A stretch of 64,000 bases of DNA from Trichomonas vaginalis G3 (lineage: Eukaryota > Parabasalia > Trichomonadida > Trichomonadidae), in contig NC_067207.1 in NCBI RefSeq assembly GCF_026262505.1, positions 3,542,252 to 3,606,251 of the forward strand, given 5' to 3'. The notes under the pieces were generated by a model. That model was not told where the DNA came from, ran no database searches, and saw nothing but the letters and a program-made list of their open reading frames with translations. Within the stretch, counting starts at the first letter, position 1; each line of letters opens with the position of its first letter. A program made the translations under genes and the position numbers. Below are positions 37,318 to 46,824 of this stretch, in pieces.

Positions 37318-37356
37318 TGCCGAGGCGGCGGAGCCGCCGAGGCGCGATTTTTTTGA
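37318..37356 (+). repeat. GC-rich perfect hairpin followed by T run
   Basis: GGCGGCGGAGCCGCC forms a 6 bp GC stem with a GGA loop inside a longer GC-rich context, followed by seven T. It stands out in AT-rich surroundings and marks the right edge of the element. The left copy has the same feature near 11731 with an altered stem. Confidence 0.65.
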
Positions 37357-37569
37357 CCCTATATTACCGCACGGCAATGTTTTTCTCGATTTTGTACAGC
37401 CCTAATTGAATAAGACTTAATTATATAATTTTTGCCTCAAATCAAAATATTGATTTCATATTCTGGAATTCTGGATTTTCGATTATAAAAATAGAAGTTT
37501 GGAAAGCTATATTCCAAGTATATTAAAAATTAACATCGATAGAAAATTTTTATACAAAACAATACAATT

Positions 37570-40470
37570 CTATTCAGACAAATTCGCTAAAATAATCATA
37601 TCTGTTAACAGCGCTAATGACCTAATAACTTGCAATAACCCTGGAAGGTTTGTTACTTGAGAAATCTTTTCAACTTTCATTCTAAATCTATTTAATCGAT
37701 TTCTTGTGTCGAGGAATGCGTCAGATAGTTTTTCATACTTTTCAAGCTCGGAAACTTTCCTAAGCATTGATTCTACAATCGGATCTAAGTTTGAAACAAG
37801 ACTAATTGCCTTCTCCTGATCAGAGAAGCGTTTGACAATAAGTTTGATGAATTCAAGAGGATTTCCTGCGTTTTCTTCAGTGAAATATTTAGTAACAGAT
37901 GAAAGGGTTTTCATTAATTGGTCGGAAGAAAGAAATGAATCAGAATAAGTTGGCGAGATCATAATCTGTGTGAATCTAAACAGTTCATCAATAAGTTCAT
38001 TGTCATTCAACTCATTAAGATCCTGAGTTATATCTCCATCAACAGCATTGCACATTTTTATGACAATTGATGAAATTTGAGATCTCAAAAATTCAATTCT
38101 TTTTTCCGAATTTTCTATAACAACTCTTTTCTCTGAGAACCTGTCATTTAATGTGTTAAATATACTGTGCATAGTTTGTATTTGGATATCAACAGATTTC
38201 TCATTAGGATCTGCTTTGAAAACAGAAACTGTTCTTGAGTAAATTGAAGAAACTCCTTCTGATAATTCTTTTACGCGTTTTTCAAGTGAATCAATTTTCT
38301 CTAAATAAGGAGATTGAATATCACTTAATGCTTTGAAAGCAACATTAACAAGTTCTTTGTTATTAGCTAGATCAGTCTTGATGTTCAAAGCGTTCAACAT
38401 TTTGCTGCCGATTGTTCCCAATTCTAATTCTAATCTTTGTATTTCTTTGTTCAATTCATCTTGTTTTTGTAAATGAAGTTCAATTTTCTTGTCTATTGAG
38501 ATTTTCAATGACTTTAAAATATCAATGAGCTTTGCAATTGATGCCTCTTTCTCTTCATCAGTCTGTCCAATTGGAGGAATAGTTATTTCATCATTTGTGA
38601 TTTCATTAAAATTTTTTATGACCGAATTAAGTTTTTCGTAAAATTCTTGGAACATTCTTTGGGCCATTTCTTCAGCAGACACAGAATTCCTCTTTAATAT
38701 CTTAACTCTGTGCATAATATGTTCATAAACTTGAGGAACTGTCATAGAATTAATTTTTTGCTCATTAATTCTTGGAGTTTGGCATTCATTAACAGCAATT
38801 CCATAGAGATCATTATGCAGTTCTGTTTCGCTTTGTTTTAATGCTTCAATTTCAGAGTTTAGTGAAGAAATTTTATTTTTCAAATATTCGATTGCGTCAA
38901 TTGGTGAAATTGTAGCATTTCCTGTAGCTTCATGGAGTTTATCTTCAATATTTGATATTTTTGCATCTTTGACTTCACATTTATCGCATTTTTTCGTTTT
39001 AATTTGATGAATTAATTCTTTAAGTTTTTCAATTAATTCATCATCAGCTGATTGATCGTTTTCCAACTCTAGTATTCTCCTGATATGTTTTCTCAAGTAT
39101 AAAGGATTTCCAAGTTTTGTCAAATTTTCAATTTGATTTTGCAAATTTGTCATTGTGTCTGCGTTTTCTGTTACCTTCTTCTCATATTGCTGGAATTTTG
39201 ATGTTGTAGTTGCCAACTCTTTCTTCATTTCCTCATAGTGATTTGTTAAAACTTCTAATTTTTGTTTTAACATTTCAATTTCTTCTTCTGACTGATGTTT
39301 TTGTGTATCATACATATTCTTGAGATTAGTCGTTTCTGTTATTTTACCAGCTAATATTGTTTCTTGGTTCAAATAATATGAAATAATTTCATTTACAGCA
39401 TCACGCTTTGTTTCACTGAAAGCATTTCCTGTTATATCACCTATTTGATTAATAATGAATTGAAGCAACTCAGCTTCTTCAGAAACTTGAACAGGTTTTT
39501 TATCTTTTTCTTCTTCTGTTTCTTCTGCAGGCTTCTTTGTAGGAACTAAAGGATTCAATGGCTTAACAACTGCAAATGGTATTGAAAGCTTTTGAAATAC
39601 AGATATCAAATTTTTATCGAGATTATTTTTTTCAGATTGAATTTCTTTCATTTCATCAGGGAATACAAATGAACTTTTGATCAAATTGACAATATCATCA
39701 ACATCATTGAATATATTACCTCGAATTCTTGAGAGATCACAAGGCATAATACCACTTTGCACAAATTCATTAGAAAACGCGTCTGTTAGCACTTGCTTAT
39801 ATGTTAGCATCTCATCAATATAGGATTTTAATACATTTCCTTCAAATTTAGGGAAAATTGGCTGTAAAAATAAATCCGTTATTTTCTGTTTAAGGGATGA
39901 ATTTAAGTTTAAAATACTACCAACACATCCATTAAGAGTAAGACTTGGGTACCTTCTACGTGAATTACTTGTATTGATGATTTCGATCGCAGATATAATA
40001 CTTTGAAAGCGAATTTGTATCTCAGAGATGTGCGGTGGAGGGTGGGAATCAGCAAGCAGATCTATTTGTTTTGAAAATGTTTTCCAATCTTTTCCAAAAT
40101 TTTGTGATGGAATTCTACACGAAGCTGAGCTAATAACTTGGTTTGTAACAGCTGTTAAACGAAGAGTTTGATGCTTTTGAAAGTAAGTATTTGCTGCGTT
40201 ATAGAAGATTTGATACGAATTTAAAGTCTGTTTAACAACATCTTGATAAGTTGTCTGAATTCCATATATTGTTTCGTTTTCTTCGATTACTTTCATTGAT
40301 TTTGCTACAATGCCTTCAAATTGATTTTTAATGGTCGAAATTAAAGTCAAATCCTCTGGTGATGGATTATATGATAACTGCGCAGGAGTTAGTTGCTGTG
40401 AAGTGCTAGCTCTTGCTGACTCGGGAACCTTTTGAGTCGTTAATATGGGGCGGGTTAAAGACGCCCTCAT
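37570..40470 (-). CDS. Large coiled-coil protein, 966 residues
   Basis: The gene starts at the ATG at 40470, since the frame upstream is open only through a TTG in the leader. It begins with a Ser/Thr/Pro-rich region (RASLTRPILTTQKVPES), then a helical domain to about residue 310, a charged linker with EETEEEKDKK, and long coiled-coil stretches (EEEIEMLKQKLEVLTNHYEEM, LNSEIEALKQSETELH, QDELNKEIQRLELELG). The single CDKC pair (KTKKCDKCEVKD) is noted. No family recognised; a cytoskeletal or basal-body scaffold role would fit but is a guess. The gene is divergent from 40663 with a 192 bp spacer that probably holds both promoters. The Maverick ends just beyond its stop. Confidence 0.85.
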   Translation of the reverse strand: MRASLTRPILTTQKVPESARASTSQQLTPAQLSYNPSPEDLTLISTIKNQFEGIVAKSMKVIEENETIYGIQTTYQDVVKQTLNSYQIFYNAANTYFQKHQTLRLTAVTNQVISSASCRIPSQNFGKDWKTFSKQIDLLADSHPPPHISEIQIRFQSIISAIEIINTSNSRRRYPSLTLNGCVGSILNLNSSLKQKITDLFLQPIFPKFEGNVLKSYIDEMLTYKQVLTDAFSNEFVQSGIMPCDLSRIRGNIFNDVDDIVNLIKSSFVFPDEMKEIQSEKNNLDKNLISVFQKLSIPFAVVKPLNPLVPTKKPAEETEEEKDKKPVQVSEEAELLQFIINQIGDITGNAFSETKRDAVNEIISYYLNQETILAGKITETTNLKNMYDTQKHQSEEEIEMLKQKLEVLTNHYEEMKKELATTTSKFQQYEKKVTENADTMTNLQNQIENLTKLGNPLYLRKHIRRILELENDQSADDELIEKLKELIHQIKTKKCDKCEVKDAKISNIEDKLHEATGNATISPIDAIEYLKNKISSLNSEIEALKQSETELHNDLYGIAVNECQTPRINEQKINSMTVPQVYEHIMHRVKILKRNSVSAEEMAQRMFQEFYEKLNSVIKNFNEITNDEITIPPIGQTDEEKEASIAKLIDILKSLKISIDKKIELHLQKQDELNKEIQRLELELGTIGSKMLNALNIKTDLANNKELVNVAFKALSDIQSPYLEKIDSLEKRVKELSEGVSSIYSRTVSVFKADPNEKSVDIQIQTMHSIFNTLNDRFSEKRVVIENSEKRIEFLRSQISSIVIKMCNAVDGDITQDLNELNDNELIDELFRFTQIMISPTYSDSFLSSDQLMKTLSSVTKYFTEENAGNPLEFIKLIVKRFSDQEKAISLVSNLDPIVESMLRKVSELEKYEKLSDAFLDTRNRLNRFRMKVEKISQVTNLPGLLQVIRSLALLTDMIILANLSE

Positions 40471-40662
40471 ATTTGATGTGATTTCAAGATAACTCAAAGC
40501 ATACCTATATAACAATGATATTAAAAAAGTTCAGTAACACTCGTAAAATCATAAAAGTGACAAATTAAACATTCCCGGAATTTTAATTATTCACGAAATA
40601 CATTATATTTATTCGATTTTTAATTTTTTTTACATTGATGCCACTTTTTACTTAGAAATTTT

Positions 40663-41274
40663 ATGTCGAAATCACCCGTTAGCAGAACAAAGACAACTCC
40701 ATTTACAATGCAAGTATCACCATTGAATCCACGTCAGTATGAAGTTAATGATATGCATACTCTACATCAACAAAATCTAAATTACATCGAATTTATGGCA
40801 AGTTTGGATGAAGCTTCATATGGTGACAGTTATAATTATAAAAACTATCTATCTCCATCAAAAACATCACAGAGAGTCGCTGACCCTGATATTGCAGTTC
40901 TAGAATCACAATTACAGAAGGAATTACAAAATCTTGAAGAAATGAAGCGAAACATGAAACAACAAGTGAATGAAGCAAAACAAGCACTTGAAGATTTTCG
41001 TCAGGAAAGGGAAAGACAACGCGAACACATGAAAACGAACATTAATAAAATATGGAAATATTATGAAGATGAAATTGGCACTCTCAACCTCAAAATCAAA
41101 GCTGTTGAGCACGACTCTGTTAATACACAAGAGTTATTCCAGTATTTGTATGATCCAAATTCGGAACCGTTAAATTTCAAGAGAATGTTTGATCTACGCA
41201 GAAAAATTGCTCAGTTAGATATTGATTCAACGAATGTCAAAGAACAAGCATCAGAGCATAATACCTCGAAATGA
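40663..41274 (+). CDS. 203-residue coiled-coil protein
   Basis: ATG at 40663. The N-terminus is low in structure, with SP and TP sites (MSKSPVSRTKTTPF, VSPLNPRQYE, YLSPSKTSQR). A central coiled coil covers about residues 78-150 (LESQLQKELQNLEEMKRN, REHMKTNINKIWKYYEDE), and a short helical end follows. No family recognised. Sharing a promoter spacer with another coiled-coil gene suggests, but does not prove, a common structure such as the cytoskeleton. The frame is whole here and broken in the left copy. Confidence 0.8.
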   Translation: MSKSPVSRTKTTPFTMQVSPLNPRQYEVNDMHTLHQQNLNYIEFMASLDEASYGDSYNYKNYLSPSKTSQRVADPDIAVLESQLQKELQNLEEMKRNMKQQVNEAKQALEDFRQERERQREHMKTNINKIWKYYEDEIGTLNLKIKAVEHDSVNTQELFQYLYDPNSEPLNFKRMFDLRRKIAQLDIDSTNVKEQASEHNTSK

Positions 41275-41341
41275 AACAATTCAAATAACGGTCGATTTTT
41301 CAATACAAAAAGTGACAAATTTCTAAATTTTAAAATAAGAA

Positions 41342-41764
41342 ATGGCTGATATCGTACAGTTATTATTTACATTAGTACAGACCGGCGAAGACCTTTCCTC
41401 AGCAGAGCCACAAATTCAGTCGGAGTTCCTTAAATTGATTTCCAATCCAGAATTTTATTCTTTACCATTAGAAGTCATCGGCTAAGTCATTACAGTATAC
41501 AAGAAGGACCTAGAATTAGACGACGCTAAGAAGATACTTACAGAAGCTTCAAAGAAGTACGGAGGCGCTGCTTGTTATTTAATTCAATTCCTTCAAGTCA
41601 AAAACATTAACTACCAAGGAGCTGTTGATCTCCTTTCGTGCGTCAGCGGTTCTTCCGTTTGCCAAGCCCTCAAAACTGCTCCAGCTCAAGATTTACCAAA
41701 GGTCTTTGTTGATTTACCTGCATCGGCCAACGTCCAACTTGTTTTTAGAAGCCAACTTTATTAA
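41342..41764 (+). pseudogene. Small hypothetical gene with one in-frame stop
   Basis: From the ATG (MADIVQLLFTLVQTGED) the frame is open for 47 codons and meets a TAA at 41483-41485. It then continues open in the same frame to 41764, with protein-like sequence (LDDAKKILTEASKKYGGAACY, INYQGAVDLLSC). The TAA context is also in the left copy (about 15890), so it is not a single-contig error. Either the gene is a pseudogene or two short products are made. No family recognised. The distance to the previous gene is 67 bases. Confidence 0.55.
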
Positions 41765-42582
41765 ATTTATATATAAACTGATTGTTTTCATACTTAAAGT
41801 AGTTACTCTTTCCGTTTTTTATGAAATCAAAATTTTGTTGGATTTTGCTGTTGTAATTTTTTCATCATGAGGAAACTTTAACCATAATAGAATTGATAAA
41901 TAGATTATTATTTTAATTTCACTAACAAAAATTTCAACTGTTGCTTTTTGCAGTCTTTTATTGATCGTAAACTTATCAAAATATTGAATAGTATTGAATA
42001 TTTGATCAAGAATTTGATTGCCAGTTTGGAAGCTATTTTAAGGCAGAAGATAATACACTAACAGCAAAAACATCCTTATTTAAAAGAATTATTGAAACAT
42101 TTTTTTCAATCGAAGACTACAGAAGCAAATTACATAAATATCCCACTACTATAAGACACCATACCAATATAAACTCAATGGCATATCAAATTCATAGCAG
42201 TTTGATTGGACAGAAATGGATTGAGGTATGAGATTTAGTAAATGCAGTAAATCCTTTACAATAGCGGATTTTAGGTTACAGATGAACTAATTTCATGTTC
42301 GCTAAGACAATTGCCTATTTTTGAAAGAATTTTGGAGCAACTATTCTAAATTTAAGGTATTTGATTCAAAAATTGCTTAAATCGGAAGAATCAAGATTGA
42401 AATCATATCAATTCTGAATTAATTTCAAATTATATAATTTTGATTATTTATTTTCCGGCTTACTCTATCTATTATTTGAATTTCAAGATATACAGATAAA
42501 AGTGTAATGAAGAAAGTGATTTTCTGTGTAAAAAAAAAACTGATCATTAGTTCTTATTGAAGAAAGAAAGCATTTTACAAGA
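41765..42582. other. Gene-free AT-rich spacer
   Basis: 818 bases without a convincing gene. It holds A/T-rich sequence with short runs such as TTGATCAAG, and a poly-A tract shortly before the ubiquitin-like gene. I see no repeat or RNA gene here. Confidence 0.6.
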
Positions 42583-43266
42583 ATGAAGATCCAAATCACT
42601 GGTGAAAACACAGAGGCATTCGAAGTAGAAGTAGACAGTGCTCAGTCAACTGTTGTTGAACTCAAAGCAATAATCGCTTCAATCAAGGAAACAGATTATG
42701 ATGATATGCATCTCTTCTTAAACGACAAAGAACTCGATGACGAGAAAACACTCGAAGAGAGCGGAATTCAAGAAAATACATCTCTCAAAATGGTCAAGAA
42801 GTCTTCATCCGATGATAAATGCTTTGGAGGTTTTCCATTCGGATTCTTCGATCCAAAGAAGATTCAGGAAATGTTAGATCAAGTCGAAAAAAATCCAAAG
42901 TCAATCTACCAGATCATCAACCAATTTCCAATGCTCGCTGCACATCCACTGGTTCACCCAACAATTCAGCAGTTCGTAGATCATCCAGAGACATTCAAGC
43001 AAATCATTTGAATGTTGAAGAATCTGTCTCAGACATTCACACAAGGAATGACACAGTTCAAAGAAGATGCCGAGAAACTCCAGAATAATGAAGAATTCAA
43101 CGAGATACTCAAAAACACATTCAACTGTGATTGCCATCACTTGGAAGAATCGGAACGTCAGAATTCAGAGAGAGAAAACTTTTACAATCTTACAGGTGTT
43201 GAACGCACACCAGAGATGGCTGCTATGATTCAAAAGGAAGAAGCTTATGTATTGATACACTATTGA
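42583..43266 (+). pseudogene. Ubiquitin-like/STI1 (ubiquilin-like) gene with an internal TGA
   Basis: The first 142 codons encode a ubiquitin-like domain (MKIQITGENTEAFEVEVDS, HLFLNDKELDDEKTLEESGI) and one STI1-type helical motif (QEMLDQVEKNPKSIYQIINQ, HPTIQQFVDHPETFKQII). A TGA at 43009-43011 follows, and the same frame stays open for 84 codons (MLKNLSQTFTQGMTQF, ERTPEMAAMIQKEEAYV), which looks like a second STI1 region. Ubiquilin/Dsk2 proteins carry ubiquitinated clients to the proteasome and normally end in a UBA domain, which is absent here. The TGA is shared by both copies. It may be a pseudogene, a truncated active gene, or two products. Confidence 0.7.
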
Positions 43267-43340
43267 AGAATCAAAAATAAATATATATTAGTGTTGAAAT
43301 TAAGAGTTTAATTATTCTTCAGAGAAGATAATTTGAATTT

Positions 43341-43763
43341 TCAGGAAGAGTAGTAAGCGCATTTCTCTTGGATGTTTTTGAGGCTGAGTTGTTCGTCGTT
43401 CGCACCTTGCATCGATATCGAGACTCCGTTGAATGCGCTCTTTGTTGAGATAGCTGCTCCTGCGATGACCATCTTCTTCCTCCTATCTGCGCGTGGAGAT
43501 ACATAAGTAATGAAAACGTCTTTCGTGATGTCGAATCCGTATGACTTCGAAGGGAAGACGCACTTGTAAATTGCGTAGCATATGCCCTCTGCTTCAATGT
43601 CATCGAGGAATTCGTCGTGTGAAGCATATGGGCTTGCTGCTTTCTTGAGGACGATTTCTGTGAGATCGTTATTGAGCGAGAAGATGATGTACTTGTGCTC
43701 ACCATGTGCAAGCTCGTTGTATGCCTTCTGAACTTCGCTGTTGATCTTGATCTGTGTGATCAT
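43341..43763 (-). CDS. ADF/cofilin family actin-depolymerising protein
   Basis: 140 residues from the ATG at 43763, the usual length for a single ADF-H domain. Visible features are the N-terminal helix (SEVQKAYNELAHGEHKYIIF), the central strands (EGICYAIYKCVFPS, DVFITYVSP), and the actin-binding long helix preceded by basic residues (RADRRKKMVIAGAAISTKSA, FNGVSISMQ), ending with the C-terminal helix (LSLKNIQEKCAYY). These proteins sever and depolymerise actin filaments. No serine lies at position 3, so regulation by phosphorylation there is unlikely. The protein is identical to that of 45739-46161 on the other arm of the palindrome. Confidence 0.8.
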   Translation of the reverse strand: MITQIKINSEVQKAYNELAHGEHKYIIFSLNNDLTEIVLKKAASPYASHDEFLDDIEAEGICYAIYKCVFPSKSYGFDITKDVFITYVSPRADRRKKMVIAGAAISTKSAFNGVSISMQGANDEQLSLKNIQEKCAYYSS

Positions 43764-45169
43764 TTGCTCTAGATGAAATATGAAGTGGACAATCTTGATG
43801 AATCAATCTTGTGCATTGTCCTGCTTCAATTTCCATTTTTTTCTGAAATTTTAATCCTCATTTTTGTTAATCAGAGTGATACTTGTGTGTATATATTTGT
43901 GAATATCTGCTAAATTACTAGCATGAATCTGAAAATCTTAATTGAATGGATGATAATAATTTTTTCCCTCAATTATTAATCAATAACGTATATGAATTTT
44001 CTTTTGAATAAAATTATGATAAATGTAACAATATGATAAATATTGATATCTTTTTTTAGTTCCAAAAAACAAAAGTGGCAAATTTTTATATCAAAATTCC
44101 GATGATCATTTGAAAAGAATTTTTTCAATAGGGACTTTCTCAAGTTTACGAAAAATCATCTGTTATTCAAAACAAAAACTCTTTACATACAGTCCTGTTT
44201 CTGATAACGATATAATTAACCAAAATCCACCAAATTTTGTAACATGTGAAGTCACTGTTGAGAAAGTCCGATATTTCTGTAGAAGTTCAAACTTTTGTTT
44301 TCCTGATATAAGGCGGGATTTTCAAGTCCTATATGTTGAATATTGCAAGATTTCTCTCTTTTCCCTTCATTTTTCATAAAAATCTAATTTCAATTTTAAT
44401 AAATTAAATGAATTTATAAATATTGATTACCATAATTGTAGTTGTGTAAGTAATACAGACAAATTATACTTAATAAATATAAAATTACTATCAAATTAAA
44501 TTTCATTTAAATATCTGTTGATGTAACTAGTTTTCATCAATTATTTATATTATCTAAGATATGAAAATTCAGTACATATTGTATTGTATAATTTTAGGAA
44601 ATTTCAGTTAATCATAAATTTCAAATGAATTTATATATTTAAACTGGCCAAATCCATATGTATCATTTATAAATAAACAAATTATAAATGTCTGTAACAT
44701 CATTTATTAAAAATGATATTTATTTTAAATATTTGAAATTAGATTTTTATGAAAAATGAAGGGAAAAGAGAGAAATCTTGCAATATTCAACATATAGGAC
44801 TTGAAAATCCCGCCTTATATCAGGAAAACAAAAGTTTGAACTTCTACAGAAATATCGGACTTTCTCAACAGTGACTTCACATGTTACAAAATTTGGTGGA
44901 TTTTGGTTAATTATATCGTTATCAGAAACAGGACTGTATGTAAAGAGTTTTTGTTTTGAATAACAGATGATTTTTCGTAAACTTGAGAAAGTCCCTATTG
45001 AAAAAATTCTTTTCAAATGATCATCGGAATTTTGATATAAAAATTTGCCACTTTTGTTTTTTGGAACTAAAAAAAGATATCAATATTTATCATATTGTTA
45101 CATTTATCATAATTTTATTCAAAAGAAAATTCATATACGTTATTGATTAATAATTGAGGGAAAAAATTA

Positions 45170-45537
45170 GAGTAGGTGACAAAAGTGCATACTCTTAAAC
45201 AACCGTCGGATTTCCGGGTGAAATCGTGACACACTTTCGTCTTTCGTAGGCAGTGGTGGTTGTTACAAAAGGTAACTTCGAATGTAGCGTGAAATCTGCA
45301 AAAAAAATTCTGAAATTTGAATGGAGAACACAAAAATTGAATAGTTTACGTCAATAAAAAAGAGAAAAATGAAGCCAATGTGTCTCGAACCTAGGACTTA
45401 GAGCAGCAATCCCACCGTTTATCCCATTACACTACATGCATCTCTCACCTCAGTGAATGAGATCAACTATATGATAACTTTTTCCCCATTATATTCTTGT
45501 GGAAAAGTGACAAATAGCAACTTTGACCCTCTCTCGA
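45170..45537 (-). mobile_element. SINE-like tRNA-related insertion with target-site duplication
   Basis: Comparison of the two palindrome arms shows that 378 bp (one duplication included) is present only in the right arm. It is flanked by the 10 bp direct repeat GAAAAAATTA at 45160-45169 and 45538-45547, while the left arm has a single copy of that target. The insert contains, on -, a tRNA-like stretch with an A-box-like part (TAGTGTAATGG) and a B-box-like part (CTAGGTTCGAGAC), followed by T runs. That combination fits a retroposed Pol III unit. No reverse transcriptase is encoded. Confidence 0.65.
45371..45440 (-). pseudogene. tRNA-like sequence inside the insertion
   Basis: Read on -, it shows GTAGTGTAATGG and GGTTCGAGAC at tRNA-like spacing, with a candidate anticodon region TTGCTGC between them. 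The acceptor and T stems do not pair, so it is unlikely to be a working tRNA. TTTTTCTC follows as a possible Pol III terminator. Confidence 0.45.
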
Positions 45538-45738
45538 AAAAATTATTATCATCCATTCAATTAAGATTTTCAGATTCATGCTAGTAATTTAGCAGATATT
45601 CACAAATATATACACACAAGTATCACTCTGATTAACAAAAATGAGGATTAAAATTTCAGAAAAAAATGGAAATTGAAGCAGGACAATGCACAAGATTGAT
45701 TCATCAAGATTGTCCACTTCATATTTCATCTAGAGCAA

Positions 45739-46161
45739 ATGATCACACAGATCAAGATCAACAGCGAAGTTCAGAAGGCATACAACGAGCTTGCACATGG
45801 TGAGCACAAGTACATCATCTTCTCGCTCAATAACGATCTCACAGAAATCGTCCTCAAGAAAGCAGCAAGCCCATATGCTTCACACGACGAATTCCTCGAT
45901 GACATTGAAGCAGAGGGCATATGCTACGCAATTTACAAGTGCGTCTTCCCTTCGAAGTCATACGGATTCGACATCACGAAAGACGTTTTCATTACTTATG
46001 TATCTCCACGCGCAGATAGGAGGAAGAAGATGGTCATCGCAGGAGCAGCTATCTCAACAAAGAGCGCATTCAACGGAGTCTCGATATCGATGCAAGGTGC
46101 GAACGACGAACAACTCAGCCTCAAAAACATCCAAGAGAAATGCGCTTACTACTCTTCCTGA
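45739..46161 (+). CDS. ADF/cofilin family protein, second identical copy
   Basis: Same 140-residue protein as 43341-43763, in the opposite orientation on the right palindrome arm. The two starts face the palindrome centre, so both genes share mirrored upstream sequence for more than 600 bp, except that this copy has the 378 bp tRNA-related insertion about 190 bp upstream of its ATG. The ATG (MITQIKINSEVQ) is preceded by CTAGAGCAA. Expression of this copy might differ because of the insertion, which is inference. Confidence 0.8.
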   Translation: MITQIKINSEVQKAYNELAHGEHKYIIFSLNNDLTEIVLKKAASPYASHDEFLDDIEAEGICYAIYKCVFPSKSYGFDITKDVFITYVSPRADRRKKMVIAGAAISTKSAFNGVSISMQGANDEQLSLKNIQEKCAYYSS

Positions 46162-46590
46162 AAATTCAAATTATCTTCTCTGAAGAATAATTAAACTCTT
46201 AATTTCAACACTTATATTTGTTTTTAATTCCTCACTATTACATCAGTTCAGTACTCATTTAGACATAAAGATAAAATTATCACGCTATAAGTTTGTTACA
46301 ATATTCTTCTAAATTTCAGATTAATTTTATTTCAAGAATCAAGTGAGAATGTATTGATATCAAGAGAAATGTATATACGCGAACATTTGGCTGTGAGTCT
46401 GTGTTTTTAGGCGTTCATAGTCGAATTTCCAAATAATAATCTCAATTTATTCATAATTTCTTGTTCAAACATTGAGATATGTTATAGACATGCTTGCCAA
46501 TTTTATCATCCATAATTCTCGAATAACAAGCTTACGACTGTGAAAGTCAATTTTTATTACGAATCTCAATTTTCCAAATAAAAAAAAGTA

Positions 46591-46824
46591 ATGCTTCTTT
46601 ACTCAATCTCTGGGTCTCGCATAACTCTACAGAAGAATATTCATAATACAACAGGTACTATTGTCATATTATTTGTGATGATTGTTACCCTTTTAATTGT
46701 CAGATATTTGATGAAGAATATTAATAGAAATAGGATTCAACTCGAAGATACATCACCTTATTTCGAGCCAGATATTGGTGCAAAATTAGATACATCAACA
46801 TCAGATATATTGCTAGAAAGTTAA
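46591..46824 (+). CDS. Short membrane-anchor protein or gene remnant
   Basis: Seventy-seven residues: a short polar start with NHNTT-like sequence (KNIHNTTG), one strongly hydrophobic segment (TIVILFVMIVTLLIVRYLM), a basic stop-transfer (KNINRNR) and an acidic tail (LEDTSPYFEPDIGAKLD). This is the typical end of a trichomonad single-pass surface protein, whose long ectodomain is missing. It may be a relic of such a gene, or a true small membrane protein. The left copy is broken. Right-hand similarity to the left copy ends soon after, at about 46948. Confidence 0.45.
   Translation: MLLYSISGSRITLQKNIHNTTGTIVILFVMIVTLLIVRYLMKNINRNRIQLEDTSPYFEPDIGAKLDTSTSDILLES

Larger units (their letters stand above)
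21387..37400 (+). mobile_element. Maverick/Polinton fossil, right copy, mostly readable
   Basis: A large virus-like DNA transposon. Parts in order: tail-fibre-like gene, integrase, unknown gene, two KilA-N family genes, a short gene, an unknown gene on -, a 354-residue gene, DNA polymerase B, minor-capsid-like and lysine-rich genes on -, a small gene, a jelly-roll capsid candidate, a membrane/proline-rich gene, a coiled-coil gene and two small genes. Family: Polinton/Maverick, from the co-occurrence of a type B polymerase, a retroviral-type integrase and a capsid candidate. About half the parts look whole and the rest carry roughly one to a few breaks each, most toward the gap. The low decay suggests a fairly recent insertion. 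The left end is not visible. The right end must lie between about 37130 and 37560. I saw no packaging ATPase or Ulp1-type protease here. Confidence 0.88.
43283..46217. repeat. Large palindrome with ADF/cofilin genes on both arms
   Basis: The left arm (about 43283-44393) and right arm (about 44729-46217) are reverse complements, close to identical, around a non-repeated centre of about 335 bp. The right arm is longer by 378 bp because of the insertion at 45170-45537. Each arm carries an ADF/cofilin gene pointing outward, and an identical 89-codon open frame (44110-44379 + and 44747-45016 -) that is probably not a gene. Identity of the two arms implies recent inversion duplication or ongoing gene conversion. 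The left copy of the region has the same structure. Confidence 0.88.

Noticed and set aside
44110-45016. Two identical 89-codon frames near the centre of the palindrome
   Set aside because: Identity comes from the palindrome; composition is not protein-like and the left copy of the region does not keep the frame.
45371-45440. Functional tRNA inside the insertion
   Set aside because: Acceptor and T stems do not pair, so only a tRNA-related sequence can be supported.
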